From NCBI GenBank assembly GCA_030386295.1, contig JANQAO010000001.1:261546-325545 (forward strand): DNA of 64,000 nucleotides. The letters run 5' to 3'. Source of the DNA: Candidatus Persebacteraceae bacterium Df01. Lineage in GTDB: Bacteria; Pseudomonadota; Gammaproteobacteria; Tethybacterales; Persebacteraceae. The notes under the pieces are model-generated. The model did no database searches. It was not told where the DNA came from and was given only the letters and a program-made list of their open reading frames with translations. Position 1 is the stretch's first letter, and every line of letters starts with the position of its first letter. The translations under genes and the position numbers were made by a program. Shown one piece after another: positions 9,176 through 21,001 of the stretch.

Positions 9176-9240
9176 CAGAACTTTATTAAAATCAAACGCC
9201 ATTTAAATACTTAAATCAGAATATTACTTTCACTCATATC

Positions 9241-9246
9241 TATAAT
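9241..9246 (+). promoter_or_regulatory. -10 element placed for a leaderless aroB mRNA
   Basis: A perfect TATAAT ends six bases before the aroB ATG at 9253, so transcription should start at or within a base of the start codon. No Shine-Dalgarno sequence fits in that space. No clear -35 was found. The same spacing recurs at other genes in the window. Confidence 0.5.
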
Positions 9247-9252
9247 AACGAC

Positions 9253-11309
<2,057 letters not shown>

Positions 11310-11477
11310 CACATGCAACTTATAAACGATAGCGGGTTTGGTCTTTTTCATTTTTGATTGTAGCCGCATTTCAAAAAATGCCGTTTTTATGAAAATGAAT
11401 CTCGCCTTTTATTATTTAAAAGAACAAACCTCGTAACACAAATTATTATAGACATTTCACTCGGAAAAATTAGTTTT

Positions 11478-13508
11478 ATGAAACGGAAATTGCATTACTT
11501 TTCGTGGCGACAGGAGTGGCCTGTAGGCGCTTGCATTATTGTTATGCTGCTGACAGTGTATTGGCATTCCATGCCGCCGAGTGTGACATTTGAAGACACT
11601 GGAATAATTTCTGCAGTGTGCTACAACGCCGGTATTCAGCATCAACCGGGCTACCCGCTATACACGCTACTGTGTATTCCGGTAGCGAGGTTGGCAGATA
11701 TTCTGCCCATCAATCCGGCTCAGGCAACCGCGCTGTTTTCTGCGGCTACTGCCGCTATCGCAGCGGCACTGTTTTATGAAATTGCAAGCCGTTTGTTTGC
11801 CTTCCGTCTGTTGGCAACGGCGTCGGCGTTGACGTTGGGATTGGGCGCGCGATTTTGGTCACAAGCAATTATTCCCGAAGTGTATACGCTCAACGTCTTG
11901 TTGGTAGCGTTGACTTTATTATTGTTACTGCGATTATTGCGTGCGCCACAGCGAATTCATATTTTTTTATGGCTGTGTTTTGTTGGCGGGTTGGGTTTGG
12001 CTAATCACTGGCCACTATATGTGGCTAATGCGCCGGCTTTTATTTTGCTGTTTTTTGCTGGCGGTTGGCGCGGACTAAAGAATAAGCCGTTTGTCTGGAC
12101 AGCCGGGGCAGGCGCGTTGGTGTTAGGGCTTGCACCCTACTTGTATTTAATTGTGCGTCCGCATATAGAGCCGCCACCGTTGTCTATTTTTACAGGTCTG
12201 GAAGACTGGACGCATATTGTTGATTATGTTGCTCGTGCAGCTTATAAAAAAGAGGAAGTGCCTAATATTGAGCATTGTGTTGACAGCACTCTGTGGGGAG
12301 GTCAGTTATTGATATGGGAATATGCTTCGTTAGGAGCACTGGCGGCAGTGTTTGGGGTTTGGCGATTTTGTCGCCGCCGCCCCGTAATGTGGACTGTTGC
12401 CATGCTTTGGGGTTTGGTAGCTACTGCTCCATTGCTTGGCGTTGTGTTGTGCGGTGATAGTGAAGGTGGTGTTGCACGTACCGTTTTTGCCGCGTATCCG
12501 CTACCAGCAATGTTATTTTTGATGATTTTTGTCGCTGCCGGATTGTCTGTTTTGCCCAAGCCATTGGGAAGCGTGGTGGCTTTTTTGTTGATGGCAGTAG
12601 TGGGAGTTGTTAATTGGTCAACTAATGATCGCAGCAGTGATACGTTGGCAGAAAATTATTCAATAGCAATAATGAAAGCACTGCCACAAAATGCGGCAAT
12701 ATATTGCGGTCGAGATTCTGGCTTTCCGTTAATTTACCGCCATTATGCATTGGGAGAGCGCCCTGATATTAAGTTTGTCCGTTCCGAAAATAATTTATTG
12801 GCACTAACAGGAAAACGGCGCCTATTTTATATTGCCGCACCTTTTGACAATTACGCTCGTCACGATTGGGGTATCATGGGAGAATTGTTACCAACACAAG
12901 CCGATGGCAAAGTAGAAGCGTATATTGCTCCTGCATTAATAGATTTTTATGCTACCTTGCCGACAATTTATAATGATTTTGATGAAGATACTCGGCAGTG
13001 GGACAAAATTTTTATGCGTACGGCATTGTTTGATGTGTCCCGTATGCTGGCTACTGCTGCTCACCGACAAACATTGGCACTTTCCGCTCAAGCAGTGCGT
13101 GAGGTGGTTAGGCAAACGCCGGAAGGATTGTTTGGCGAGCTGATGGCTCGAACATTAGGATGGGCAAATCCTGTAAAACATGTGGAAATACGAGAATATT
13201 TGACTGTTCTGCGCAATATTTCGGACGATTTTTTGCCTGCGTGGCGTGGACAGTTATCGCATATGGAAGCGATATTGTATATCGGCGCTGGTCAATGGCA
13301 GGCTGCTTACCAAAAATTAGAAGAGTCTGTTGACATTGATCCATCACCCGGAAATCTGGCTGCAATAGATTTATTGCAGTTGTTAGCGCGTGATAAAAAA
13401 TGGGAACAATATCGGCAACTCCGGCAACGGTTTGCTACATTTGACAATATTTCTTTACCTCCGTTGGATGCTGCTTGCGCTGTCGCTTTGAAAAAATTGT
13501 GCCGCTAG
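11478..13508 (+). CDS. DUF2723-family polytopic membrane protein
   Basis: A 676-residue protein with about ten hydrophobic helices in the first 420 residues and a soluble, helical C-terminal part of some 250 residues. The motif TFEDTGIISAVCYNAGI with QHQPGYPLYTLL after the first helix, and FWSQAIIPEVYTLN near residue 130, mark the DUF2723 family, whose fold resembles lipid-linked-sugar glycosyltransferases (GT-C). The C-terminal half looks like helical repeats. It is transcribed alone, with a CGGA ribosome site 13 nt before the ATG and a TATTAT further up. The substrate is unknown; a surface-glycan role is inferred. Confidence 0.75.
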   Translation: MKRKLHYFSWRQEWPVGACIIVMLLTVYWHSMPPSVTFEDTGIISAVCYNAGIQHQPGYPLYTLLCIPVARLADILPINPAQATALFSAATAAIAAALFYEIASRLFAFRLLATASALTLGLGARFWSQAIIPEVYTLNVLLVALTLLLLLRLLRAPQRIHIFLWLCFVGGLGLANHWPLYVANAPAFILLFFAGGWRGLKNKPFVWTAGAGALVLGLAPYLYLIVRPHIEPPPLSIFTGLEDWTHIVDYVARAAYKKEEVPNIEHCVDSTLWGGQLLIWEYASLGALAAVFGVWRFCRRRPVMWTVAMLWGLVATAPLLGVVLCGDSEGGVARTVFAAYPLPAMLFLMIFVAAGLSVLPKPLGSVVAFLLMAVVGVVNWSTNDRSSDTLAENYSIAIMKALPQNAAIYCGRDSGFPLIYRHYALGERPDIKFVRSENNLLALTGKRRLFYIAAPFDNYARHDWGIMGELLPTQADGKVEAYIAPALIDFYATLPTIYNDFDEDTRQWDKIFMRTALFDVSRMLATAAHRQTLALSAQAVREVVRQTPEGLFGELMARTLGWANPVKHVEIREYLTVLRNISDDFLPAWRGQLSHMEAILYIGAGQWQAAYQKLEESVDIDPSPGNLAAIDLLQLLARDKKWEQYRQLRQRFATFDNISLPPLDAACAVALKKLCR

Positions 13509-13664
13509 CGTCATTTTATTTTGAGGTAGATAAATTAGTCGGATAAAGCACTGATCTGATTTTATAAAAAGGTAAAATTTTTCTGAATATTATTGATTTT
13601 GTCTGCCGCAAAATGCGTGCAATAGCTGGCGGTGTTTCACGAGTGAGCGTACAATTGAAAAACG

Positions 13665-15434
13665 ATGGGAACATTCAATCATAAAGCGGTAATAACACAA
13701 ATTCCTCCACTACCCGGAGTGTACCGTTTTGTTGATAGCGGAGGCGCTCCATTGTATGTGGGTAAGGCAGCAAACCTCAAAAAACGTGTTACCTCTTATT
13801 TTCAAAAGACGCGCCTTTCTCCGCGTATCCGACTGATGCTGACTGTTGTGCACAATGTAGAGGTTACCGTTACCGCCTCCGACAACGCTGCATTGTTATT
13901 AGAAAATAATCTTATTAAGTCGCTAAAACCTAAATACAATATTTTGTTTAGGGACGATAAAAGCTACCCGTTTTTGCGATTAACGCGGCAACCATACGCT
14001 CAGGTGCTTCACTATCGTGGTGTGGCAGGTGATGATGATTGTTTTGGTCCTTTTCCCGATTCTGATGCGGTGCGCAAAACTATTGACATGATTCAGCGAC
14101 TGTTTCGGTTACGTACTTGCGCCGATACGGTTTTTGCCAATCGCACTCGTCCCTGTTTGTTGTACGGCATTGGTCGCTGCAGTGCGCCGTGTGTTAATCG
14201 CATTACACCGGCGCATTATGCATCGGATGTCGCCAGTGCGCGGGCGCTTTTGACTGGTGACAGTCGTACGGTTGAGCGTGATTTACGCACGCGAATGGAA
14301 AAAGCTGCTGAAGAAGAAGACTTTGAGCGTGCTGCTGTGTTGCGTGATCGCTTGCGGGCATTGGCGGTGCTGCGTGAGCGGCACTTTGTGGATGATCGTA
14401 AAACGCCGAATGCCGATTATGTGGGAGCTTGTTGCGACGAGCACGGTGCTTGTGTGAATGTGGTCATGGTACGTGGTGGGCGGCGTGTTGGCGAGCGGCG
14501 TTTTTTTCCTGTTCATGCTGCCGGCGCGACGGAAAGCGAAGTGTTAGCAGCTTTTATTGCACAACACTACGGTAGCACGTCGCCGCCAAAAATTGTGCTT
14601 AGCCATCGTCCGACATCCTTACCATTGCCGCTGGCGAGTGCCGTTATTCGCTCGCCGCGGGGCGAATCCAAAATGCGAGCGCAACAAGCTGCCACCAACG
14701 CTCGACTGGCGTTGGCGCTACAACGTTCGCACCAGTTGGCGGCGGCGGACAAAATGCAGGCGCTGGCAGACAGATTAACATTGGCAAAGGTGCCACGGCG
14801 CATAGAATGTTTTGATATTAGTCACAGTATGGGAGAAGAACCGGTAGCTTCACGCGTGGTGTTTGTAGATGGTGCAGCACAAACGGCAGAATATCGCCGT
14901 TACAAAATTGCTGCCGCGGGCGGTGACGATTGTGCTGCCATGCACGAAGCGGTAAGACGTTGTTACCGTCGCGCTGTAAGTGAAAATGCAGTACTGCCTG
15001 ATTTGTTAATTATTGATGGCGGAGTGGGACAGGTACGGGCGGCACAAGCGGCGCTACAAGAGGTGCCGACGACGATTTTTTTGCTGGGCGTGGCCAAGGG
15101 AGCGGCACGCAAGGCAGGTGAAGAAACATTAATTATGGCGGACGGTGAAGTCATGCAATTGCCCCCTGATGATCCAGCACTACATTTATTGCAGGCGGTA
15201 CGCGATGAGGCGCATCGTTTTGCCGTAGATGGCCACCGGAAGCGGCGCGATAAAAAGCGACGCGTTTCTACTTTGGAAGATATTGAGGGCGTTGGGCCGC
15301 AGTTGCGGCGCAGATTGTTGCAGCATTTTGGTGGATTACGCGGACTTAAAGCTGCGGGTGAAGGAGAATTGATTAAAATTGAGGGTGTGGGCGTACAAAT
15401 GGCCCGCCGCATCTATCATTTTTTTCATGAATAA
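13665..15434 (+). CDS. uvrC: Excinuclease ABC subunit C
   Basis: A 589-residue nuclease that makes both incisions in nucleotide-excision repair with UvrB. Domains in order: GIY-YIG nuclease (PGVYRF…LYVGKAANLKKR, about residues 17-95), a cysteine-bearing linker (CLLYGIGRCSAPCV), the UVR helix pair that binds UvrB (about 205-240), the RNase H-like nuclease (IECFDISHSMGEE, LLIIDGGVGQVRAA), and C-terminal helix-hairpin-helix repeats (LEDIEGVGPQLRRRLL). pgsA follows three bases after the stop, a pairing common in proteobacteria. TACAAT lies nine bases before the ATG. Confidence 0.96.
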   Translation: MGTFNHKAVITQIPPLPGVYRFVDSGGAPLYVGKAANLKKRVTSYFQKTRLSPRIRLMLTVVHNVEVTVTASDNAALLLENNLIKSLKPKYNILFRDDKSYPFLRLTRQPYAQVLHYRGVAGDDDCFGPFPDSDAVRKTIDMIQRLFRLRTCADTVFANRTRPCLLYGIGRCSAPCVNRITPAHYASDVASARALLTGDSRTVERDLRTRMEKAAEEEDFERAAVLRDRLRALAVLRERHFVDDRKTPNADYVGACCDEHGACVNVVMVRGGRRVGERRFFPVHAAGATESEVLAAFIAQHYGSTSPPKIVLSHRPTSLPLPLASAVIRSPRGESKMRAQQAATNARLALALQRSHQLAAADKMQALADRLTLAKVPRRIECFDISHSMGEEPVASRVVFVDGAAQTAEYRRYKIAAAGGDDCAAMHEAVRRCYRRAVSENAVLPDLLIIDGGVGQVRAAQAALQEVPTTIFLLGVAKGAARKAGEETLIMADGEVMQLPPDDPALHLLQAVRDEAHRFAVDGHRKRRDKKRRVSTLEDIEGVGPQLRRRLLQHFGGLRGLKAAGEGELIKIEGVGVQMARRIYHFFHE

Positions 15435-15437
15435 CCA

Positions 15438-15986
15438 GTGACTTTTTCCATTCCTAATCTTCTGTCATTATTTCGGCTGGCAACAGCGCCGTTGTTGGCG
15501 CTCGTTTTTTTGGTGCCGGAAAATCAAAATATAGCCAACATTGCCGCTACGGCATTATTTTTACTCGCCGCGTCTACCGATTTTTGGGATGGTTTTATTG
15601 CCCGTCGTATAAATCAAAGCACGTCACTGGGCGCGTTATTAGATTTGTTAGCAGATAAATTATTAATTGTTACTGCGCTGTTATTGCTTTTGGATGCTGA
15701 ACGGGCACCGGTAGGTGCTTGTATATTTATTGTCGGGCGCGAATTGTTGATGTCAGCATTGCGTGAATGGGTGGCGCAAAATGGTAAAAGCTCAACAGTA
15801 CGTGTAATCGCTGTTGGTAAATGGAAGACAGGGCTACAAATGACAGCAGTGCCATTTTTATTTTATGCGGGTGATTTGTGGGCGCTCAATACGCTGGCGG
15901 TAGGCGTATGGTTGCTGTGGGCTGCAGCGGCACTTTCGGTATGGTCTATGCTGTCGTATTGCTTGGCGCTGTGGAGAAATGAATAA
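15438..15986 (+). CDS. pgsA: CDP-diacylglycerol--glycerol-3-phosphate 3-phosphatidyltransferase
   Basis: An inner-membrane enzyme of 182 residues that commits CDP-diacylglycerol to phosphatidylglycerol. The CDP-alcohol phosphatidyltransferase motif is complete: TDFWDGFIARR, then GALLDLLADK, giving the DxxDG…AR…G…D…D pattern. It has about five membrane helices. The start is GTG at 15438, directly after uvrC. The PBP gene begins on the base after its stop codon, so uvrC-pgsA-mrcA-lpxL-like-dapF looks like one transcript. Confidence 0.92.
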   Translation: MTFSIPNLLSLFRLATAPLLALVFLVPENQNIANIAATALFLLAASTDFWDGFIARRINQSTSLGALLDLLADKLLIVTALLLLLDAERAPVGACIFIVGRELLMSALREWVAQNGKSSTVRVIAVGKWKTGLQMTAVPFLFYAGDLWALNTLAVGVWLLWAAAALSVWSMLSYCLALWRNE

Positions 15987-18272
15987 ATGATTGGATTATT
16001 AAAATTTTTATTTTGGAGCGTAATGTTTGGCGTAATCAATATTATTTTTTTCTCGGTTGTGGGGCTGTCGGTGCTGTATCAAAAATTACCGTCGCTGGAT
16101 GTGTTAATTGATTACCGCCCACGTTTACCGATGCGTATTTACAGTGCCGAAGGCGATATCATAGGTGAATTTGGCGAGGAAAAACGCGCCTATCGCACTT
16201 ATCAAGATTTTCCGCAGCAGCTGGTGGGTGCCTTGTTGGCTACCGAAGATGTGCGTTTTTTTGAGCATGTGGGATTGGATTTTGTCGGTATCGGGCGGGC
16301 AGCTCTGGGCTGGTTGGAAGGCCGGCGCGAAGGTGCTAGTACCATTACTATGCAAGTAGCGCGCAATTTTTATCTTGCTCGTGACCGCACTTTGGTGCGC
16401 AAAATTACTGAGGCAATGTTAGCGCTGGAAATTGAGCGGCACTTTACTAAGCAGCAGATATTAGAGCGTTATATGAATCAAATTTATCTAGGGCAAGGTA
16501 GTTTTGGTTTTGGCTCTGCAGCGCGCATTTATTTTGACAAAGATTTGGATGAATTAACAACTGGTGAAATCGCCTTACTTGCCGGTTTGCCAAAAGCGCC
16601 TAGCCGCTATAACCCGAGGCGTCATCGTACTCGTGCGCAAACTCGTCAGGCGCATGTGTTGGGGCGTATGCTGGCGAGCGACGTTATCAGCGCCGAAGAG
16701 CATGAAGAATTGATTCTTGCCGGGCTACCGTCTTTGCGCAGCCCGGCGCGGCAGGTTGCCGGAGATAACGCGTACGCTGCGGAAGAGGTGCGGCGGCTGA
16801 TGTTTGAACATTTTGGTGATGAAGCTTATGAGCGCGGTCTTAATATTTACACGACCATCCAGTCACGCCTTCAAAGTGCCGCAGCTCAGGCTGTGCGTAA
16901 AGGTTTGCTGACGCATCAGGCGCGCCGCCGATACGCGGGGCCGGAGAAGTTTTTTGACATTAGCGGATTGCCACAAAATAAAATTGCCGCACTGCTAAAC
17001 GATGAAGCCGTGTACGGCGGGTTACAGCCAGCAGTGGTGCTGGCTGCCGATAAAAAATCGCTAACGTTACTCGGAAAAGACGGTGAGCGCTATGTGGTGA
17101 ATGGGAAAAATTTGGGTGCAGCGCGACGTTATCTGCCCGGCGGTAGCAAAAAACCAACGCTGGCTTCGGGTGCGATGTTGCGGTTGGTTGGTGGCGGTGA
17201 AGAAGTGCAAGTAGCGTCTTTGCCGGGGGCCGAGGCGGCGCTAGTTGCCCTTTCACCCGAAGACGGTGCCATATTGGCTATGGCTGGTGGGTTTGACTTT
17301 AACCACAGCCAATTCAATCACGTTACTCAGGCACGGCGGCAACCGGGTTCGGCAATTAAGCCATTTATCTATTCTGCAGCGTTGGAAAAAGGTTTTACTC
17401 CTGCCAGTGAACTACCGGATACGCCAATTTATCTATCTGCTAAAGAAACGGGTAGTGGTAATTCTTGGGAACCAAAAAATTATGACGGTGTCGCTAGCGG
17501 ACCGATTTTATTGCGACGAGCACTGGCTAAATCCAAAAATCTTGCGACTGTGCATTTACTCAAATTTATTGGCACCGAATATGCGCAAGATTATCTGTTG
17601 CGCTTTGGCTTTCGCAAAGAGGACCATCCCGCTTATCTCACCATGGGGTTGGGTGCCGGTGCCTCCACGCCGTTAGAAATGGCGTGTGGTTATGCATCTT
17701 TTACTAACGGCGGCTATCGTGTTAACGGCTATCTCATTACCCGCGTGGAAGATTATGACGGTAATCTCATTGTTAATGAACTGGATTTTGAATCACGGAA
17801 GCGCATTATTGACCCGCGTAATGCTTTTATCATGACATCGCTATTACAGAGTGTTGTGCGTGAAGGAACCGGTAGGCAGGTATTGAGTACAGTCAACCGC
17901 CGCGATGTTGGCGGTAAAACTGGCACTACCAATGACACCGTTGATGCTTGGTTTGCCGGTTTTGGAGGCAATATTGTCGCTGTGTCATGGATTGGCTATG
18001 ACCAAGTGCGATCATTGGGCACAAAAGAAACAGGTTCGCGTGCAGCGTTGCCCATTTGGACATCTTTTATGGTCGAAGCACTTGCCAACACGCCAGAAGT
18101 AGAATATTTACCGCCGGCGGGTATTGTTACTGCTGATATCAATCCTGACAGCGGGCAATTATTATCGGTGGACGAAACCACTGAGGCGCGGCGTGAATAT
18201 TTTTATCAAGAATATTTGCCCGCTATTGGTGCACCGCCCGCAGCGCTAGAAGAAGAGCAGGAATTATTTTAA
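15987..18272 (+). CDS. mrcA: Penicillin-binding protein 1A, bifunctional
   Basis: A 761-residue class A PBP that polymerises and cross-links peptidoglycan. One N-terminal membrane helix (residues 7-30) anchors it in the inner membrane. The glycosyltransferase domain has catalytic Glu87 in LLATEDVRFFEH and the EGASTITMQVARN, KITEAMLALEIE and GLPKAPSRYNP motifs. An OB-like insert separates it from the transpeptidase domain, with Ser455 in PGSAIKPF, SKNLA as SxN, and KTGT at 644-647. It is somewhat shorter than the E. coli enzyme (850). Confidence 0.95.
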   Translation: MIGLLKFLFWSVMFGVINIIFFSVVGLSVLYQKLPSLDVLIDYRPRLPMRIYSAEGDIIGEFGEEKRAYRTYQDFPQQLVGALLATEDVRFFEHVGLDFVGIGRAALGWLEGRREGASTITMQVARNFYLARDRTLVRKITEAMLALEIERHFTKQQILERYMNQIYLGQGSFGFGSAARIYFDKDLDELTTGEIALLAGLPKAPSRYNPRRHRTRAQTRQAHVLGRMLASDVISAEEHEELILAGLPSLRSPARQVAGDNAYAAEEVRRLMFEHFGDEAYERGLNIYTTIQSRLQSAAAQAVRKGLLTHQARRRYAGPEKFFDISGLPQNKIAALLNDEAVYGGLQPAVVLAADKKSLTLLGKDGERYVVNGKNLGAARRYLPGGSKKPTLASGAMLRLVGGGEEVQVASLPGAEAALVALSPEDGAILAMAGGFDFNHSQFNHVTQARRQPGSAIKPFIYSAALEKGFTPASELPDTPIYLSAKETGSGNSWEPKNYDGVASGPILLRRALAKSKNLATVHLLKFIGTEYAQDYLLRFGFRKEDHPAYLTMGLGAGASTPLEMACGYASFTNGGYRVNGYLITRVEDYDGNLIVNELDFESRKRIIDPRNAFIMTSLLQSVVREGTGRQVLSTVNRRDVGGKTGTTNDTVDAWFAGFGGNIVAVSWIGYDQVRSLGTKETGSRAALPIWTSFMVEALANTPEVEYLPPAGIVTADINPDSGQLLSVDETTEARREYFYQEYLPAIGAPPAALEEEQELF

Positions 18273-19156
18273 TGACCATTCCGATGTCGTTGCTGCCGCT
18301 AGCTTTGCTAGGACGGCTACCGTTGTGCTGTCGTCGTTTGTTGGGAAAAATACTGGGCGATTTAGCGCGCATTTTTGTCGGTCGCCAGCGAATTGCGCAG
18401 CGCAATTTGGAGCTGGCTTTTCCAGAGTTGACGCCACGGGCGCGGCGGGATATTTTGCGCCAGCATTTTCGGTTGCTGGGGGCGACGTTGCTGGATGAAT
18501 GTGCGTTGTTGACTATGTCCAAAGAACGGTTGCGGCAGTTTGTCACGATCGCGCAAGAAGGTGAGTTGAGTCAGTCGTCATCGTTGATATTGGTGGCACC
18601 GCATTTTGTCGGCGTGAGTGTGGGTGGTGTCCGCATATCAGCGACAGTGCCGGAGGGGGCATCGCTACCGCGCTATTTATTTCATCACAGACCTATGCAT
18701 AGCCAGTTTTGGGACATTTTTTATCAACGGTTGCGCGGACGTTGGCAGGCGGCTGGGGTGGCGGCAACGCAGACCAACGCTATGTGGTTGTGTGCGCGCC
18801 ATTTGCAGAAAGAAGGTTGTCTTTTTTATCTGCCCGATACCGACCCCAAGACACGGAAAAGTACAGTATTTGTGCCCTTTTTGGGTGTGGCGCAAACGGC
18901 CACGACTACCGTCATTGGCCGGCTGGCAGCACTTACTGGCTCCCGCGTGGCACTTTGTGTGGCGACAATGACGCCGCAAGGTTACGAAGTGCGTTTGGAG
19001 CCGGTGGAAGATTTTCTCATAGCAAATGCCACTGCTAATGCTACTCGCATTAACCAACTTATTGAAAGGCATGTACGCGCGCAGCCGGCACAGTATTATT
19101 GGCTACATCGCCGATTTAAAACCCATCCAGTTGGTGAGAGGCACCGGTATGACTGA
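18272..19156 (+). CDS. LpxL/HtrB-type lipid A acyltransferase homologue with altered catalytic motif
   Basis: A 294-residue member of the lysophospholipid/lipid A acyltransferase family; family members add a secondary acyl chain to lipid A at the inner membrane. Recognisable segments are RQRIAQRNLELAFPEL, LVAPHFVGVSVGG, and FYLPDTDPKTRKSTFVPFLG-like residues around 186-205. The catalytic HX4(D/E) motif is HFVGVS here: His111 is present but the acidic position (116) is Ser. Either it is inactive, or another acid serves. It starts on the stop of mrcA (TAATG) and overlaps dapF by eight bases. Confidence 0.8.
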   Translation: MTIPMSLLPLALLGRLPLCCRRLLGKILGDLARIFVGRQRIAQRNLELAFPELTPRARRDILRQHFRLLGATLLDECALLTMSKERLRQFVTIAQEGELSQSSSLILVAPHFVGVSVGGVRISATVPEGASLPRYLFHHRPMHSQFWDIFYQRLRGRWQAAGVAATQTNAMWLCARHLQKEGCLFYLPDTDPKTRKSTVFVPFLGVAQTATTTVIGRLAALTGSRVALCVATMTPQGYEVRLEPVEDFLIANATANATRINQLIERHVRAQPAQYYWLHRRFKTHPVGERHRYD

Positions 19157-20006
19157 AGCTGTGCTGCCCTTTTCTAAAATGCATGGCGGTGGCAATGATT
19201 TTGTCATTGTTAATGCCGTGCATCGATTGCTACCGGCATTGGATTTTCGTCACCTTGCCGCTCGTCGAGATGGTGTGGGATGCGATCAAATTTTGATTTT
19301 GCAAGCACCAAAAACGCCGGCGGCAGATTTTGAATATCGCATTATCAACGCCGACGGCGGTGAAGTTGGGCAATGCGGTAACGGTGCTCGTTGTGCTCAT
19401 GTGTTTGCGCAGCGACAGGGGTTAACGGACAAAAAATGTTTGCGGCTGCAAACTAGCCACACGGTTATCACTACTACGGGCGTCGGTGATGGCATAGTGC
19501 GAGCCGAGCTTGCCGTGCCACAATTTGCGCCGGCGAATATTCCTCTACTGTGTGATAAGCAGAATGATACCTATACTGCTGATAACGTTATTGACGCTGG
19601 TCGTTTTGCAGCCCTGTCTTTGGGCAACCCGCACGCGGTGTTTTTTGTTTCTGATGAAACTGCTGCCGCAGTAAGGGAAATTGGATTTGCTTTTAATCGC
19701 GCTCATGAATTATTTCCGGTCGGTGTGAATGTTGGTTTTTGTCGTGTGATTGATGCGTGTACATTGGCGTTGCGCGTTTACGAGCGCGGTGTGGGCGAAA
19801 CACCATCCTGCGGTAGCGGTGCCGTTGCTGCTGCGGTGGCGGCAATGCAGGCCGGTTTTGTGCACACTCCAGTGCAGGTGTGTATGCGCGGCGTTGAATT
19901 GCGTTGCGGCTGGGAGGGGGCATCGTCGCCGGCGTGGTTGGAAGGTCCTATTACGCACGTGTTTGATGGCGTTATTCCGTTGTCTAATGTCCAAGTTGAG
20001 GCCTAA
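19149..20006 (+). CDS. dapF: Diaminopimelate epimerase
   Basis: A 285-residue cofactor-free racemase that converts LL- to meso-diaminopimelate for lysine and peptidoglycan. The two catalytic cysteines are Cys76 (GQCGNGARC) and Cys221 (PSCGSGAVA). The start at 19149 (MTEAVLPFSKMHGGGNDF) gives the normal N-terminus; the frame is open 41 codons upstream but that part lies in the acyltransferase gene. It is last in the uvrC-to-dapF run and converges on fghA. A weak 8 bp inverted repeat (20011-20018 with 20042-20049) lies between them. Confidence 0.95.
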   Translation: MTEAVLPFSKMHGGGNDFVIVNAVHRLLPALDFRHLAARRDGVGCDQILILQAPKTPAADFEYRIINADGGEVGQCGNGARCAHVFAQRQGLTDKKCLRLQTSHTVITTTGVGDGIVRAELAVPQFAPANIPLLCDKQNDTYTADNVIDAGRFAALSLGNPHAVFFVSDETAAAVREIGFAFNRAHELFPVGVNVGFCRVIDACTLALRVYERGVGETPSCGSGAVAAAVAAMQAGFVHTPVQVCMRGVELRCGWEGASSPAWLEGPITHVFDGVIPLSNVQVEA

Positions 20007-20079
20007 TAAGCAAACAAAATATTTAAAACGCTATCGGGTAGTTTGTTTGTTGTGTGGAGAATCCGTATATTTTCAATGT

Positions 20080-20919
20080 TTAACTGCGCAAAGCGGCGGC
20101 GTGATGAGCAATGTGTTCGCCAATAAAACTGGCAATAAAATAATAACTGTGATCGCATCCGGGCTGGGTACGCAAATCTAATGGCTGACCGTGTTTGTTG
20201 CACGCTGACTGCAACGCATCGGGGCGTAATTGACCATTGTGTAAAAACTCATCTGCTGTGCCTTGATCAATCAGTGGCGCTGGACAGCGATAACCGTCTT
20301 CAATTAGCGTTGTGGCGTCCCATTGTCGCCACGCGGCAGAGTCTTTGCCCAGATAGCCGCTCAGTGCTTTTTTCCCCCAAGCGCATTCTGTGGGATTGCA
20401 TATCGGTGAAAAAGCGGAGACAGAACGGTACTGTCCTGGATTTTTAAGTGCAATAATGAGCGCGCCATGCCCGCCCATGGAATGACCGGAAATTCCCTGT
20501 TGTTCAATGTTTGCTGGAAAATGGTTGCTGACTACTTGAGGCAATTCGTTGCTTACATAAGAAAACATGCGGTAATTTTTGTCCCAAGGCGGAACAGTGG
20601 CGTCTACATAAAAACCAGCTCCCGTGCCAAAATCATAAGCGTCATTTTCACCATCGATATCAGCACCGCGTGGGCTAGTGTCTGGCGCTACCAATAGCAA
20701 GCCATGCTCGGCGGCATAACGTTGTGCACCAGCTTTGAATGTGAAATTTTCTTCGGTACAAGTTAGTCCGGATAGCCACCACAACACTGGCACAGAGGAC
20801 TTTTTCGCCTGCGGGGGTGAGTACACAGAAAAGCGCATGGCGGTGCCGACGGTTTCAGATTGATGTTGGCAAATGCTCTGTACCCCACCAAAACACAAAT
20901 TTTTGCTGACTGTTTCCAT
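20080..20919 (-). CDS. fghA: S-formylglutathione hydrolase
   Basis: A 279-residue serine esterase that hydrolyses S-formylglutathione to formate and glutathione in formaldehyde detoxification. It has the alpha/beta-hydrolase oxyanion region LWWLSGLTCTEENF, nucleophile Ser147 in GHSMGGHGAL, an acid in DQGTADEFL, and the final His in GCDHSYYF. Its usual partner, glutathione-dependent formaldehyde dehydrogenase, is not adjacent. It is transcribed alone; a TAATAA sits seven bases before the ATG, which also has an AAGG near it. Confidence 0.93.
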   Translation of the reverse strand: METVSKNLCFGGVQSICQHQSETVGTAMRFSVYSPPQAKKSSVPVLWWLSGLTCTEENFTFKAGAQRYAAEHGLLLVAPDTSPRGADIDGENDAYDFGTGAGFYVDATVPPWDKNYRMFSYVSNELPQVVSNHFPANIEQQGISGHSMGGHGALIIALKNPGQYRSVSAFSPICNPTECAWGKKALSGYLGKDSAAWRQWDATTLIEDGYRCPAPLIDQGTADEFLHNGQLRPDALQSACNKHGQPLDLRTQPGCDHSYYFIASFIGEHIAHHAAALRS

Positions 20920-21001
20920 AAAGTGCCTTATTACATTTAATATTTAAAAGAATATATTATGAAAAAGTTTATTTATGCGCTAATCCAGTGCCTGATTTGG
21001 G

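Noticed and set aside
20007-20079. Terminator between convergent dapF and fghA
   Set aside because: Only an 8 bp inverted repeat with a 23 nt loop and no T-run; too weak to call.
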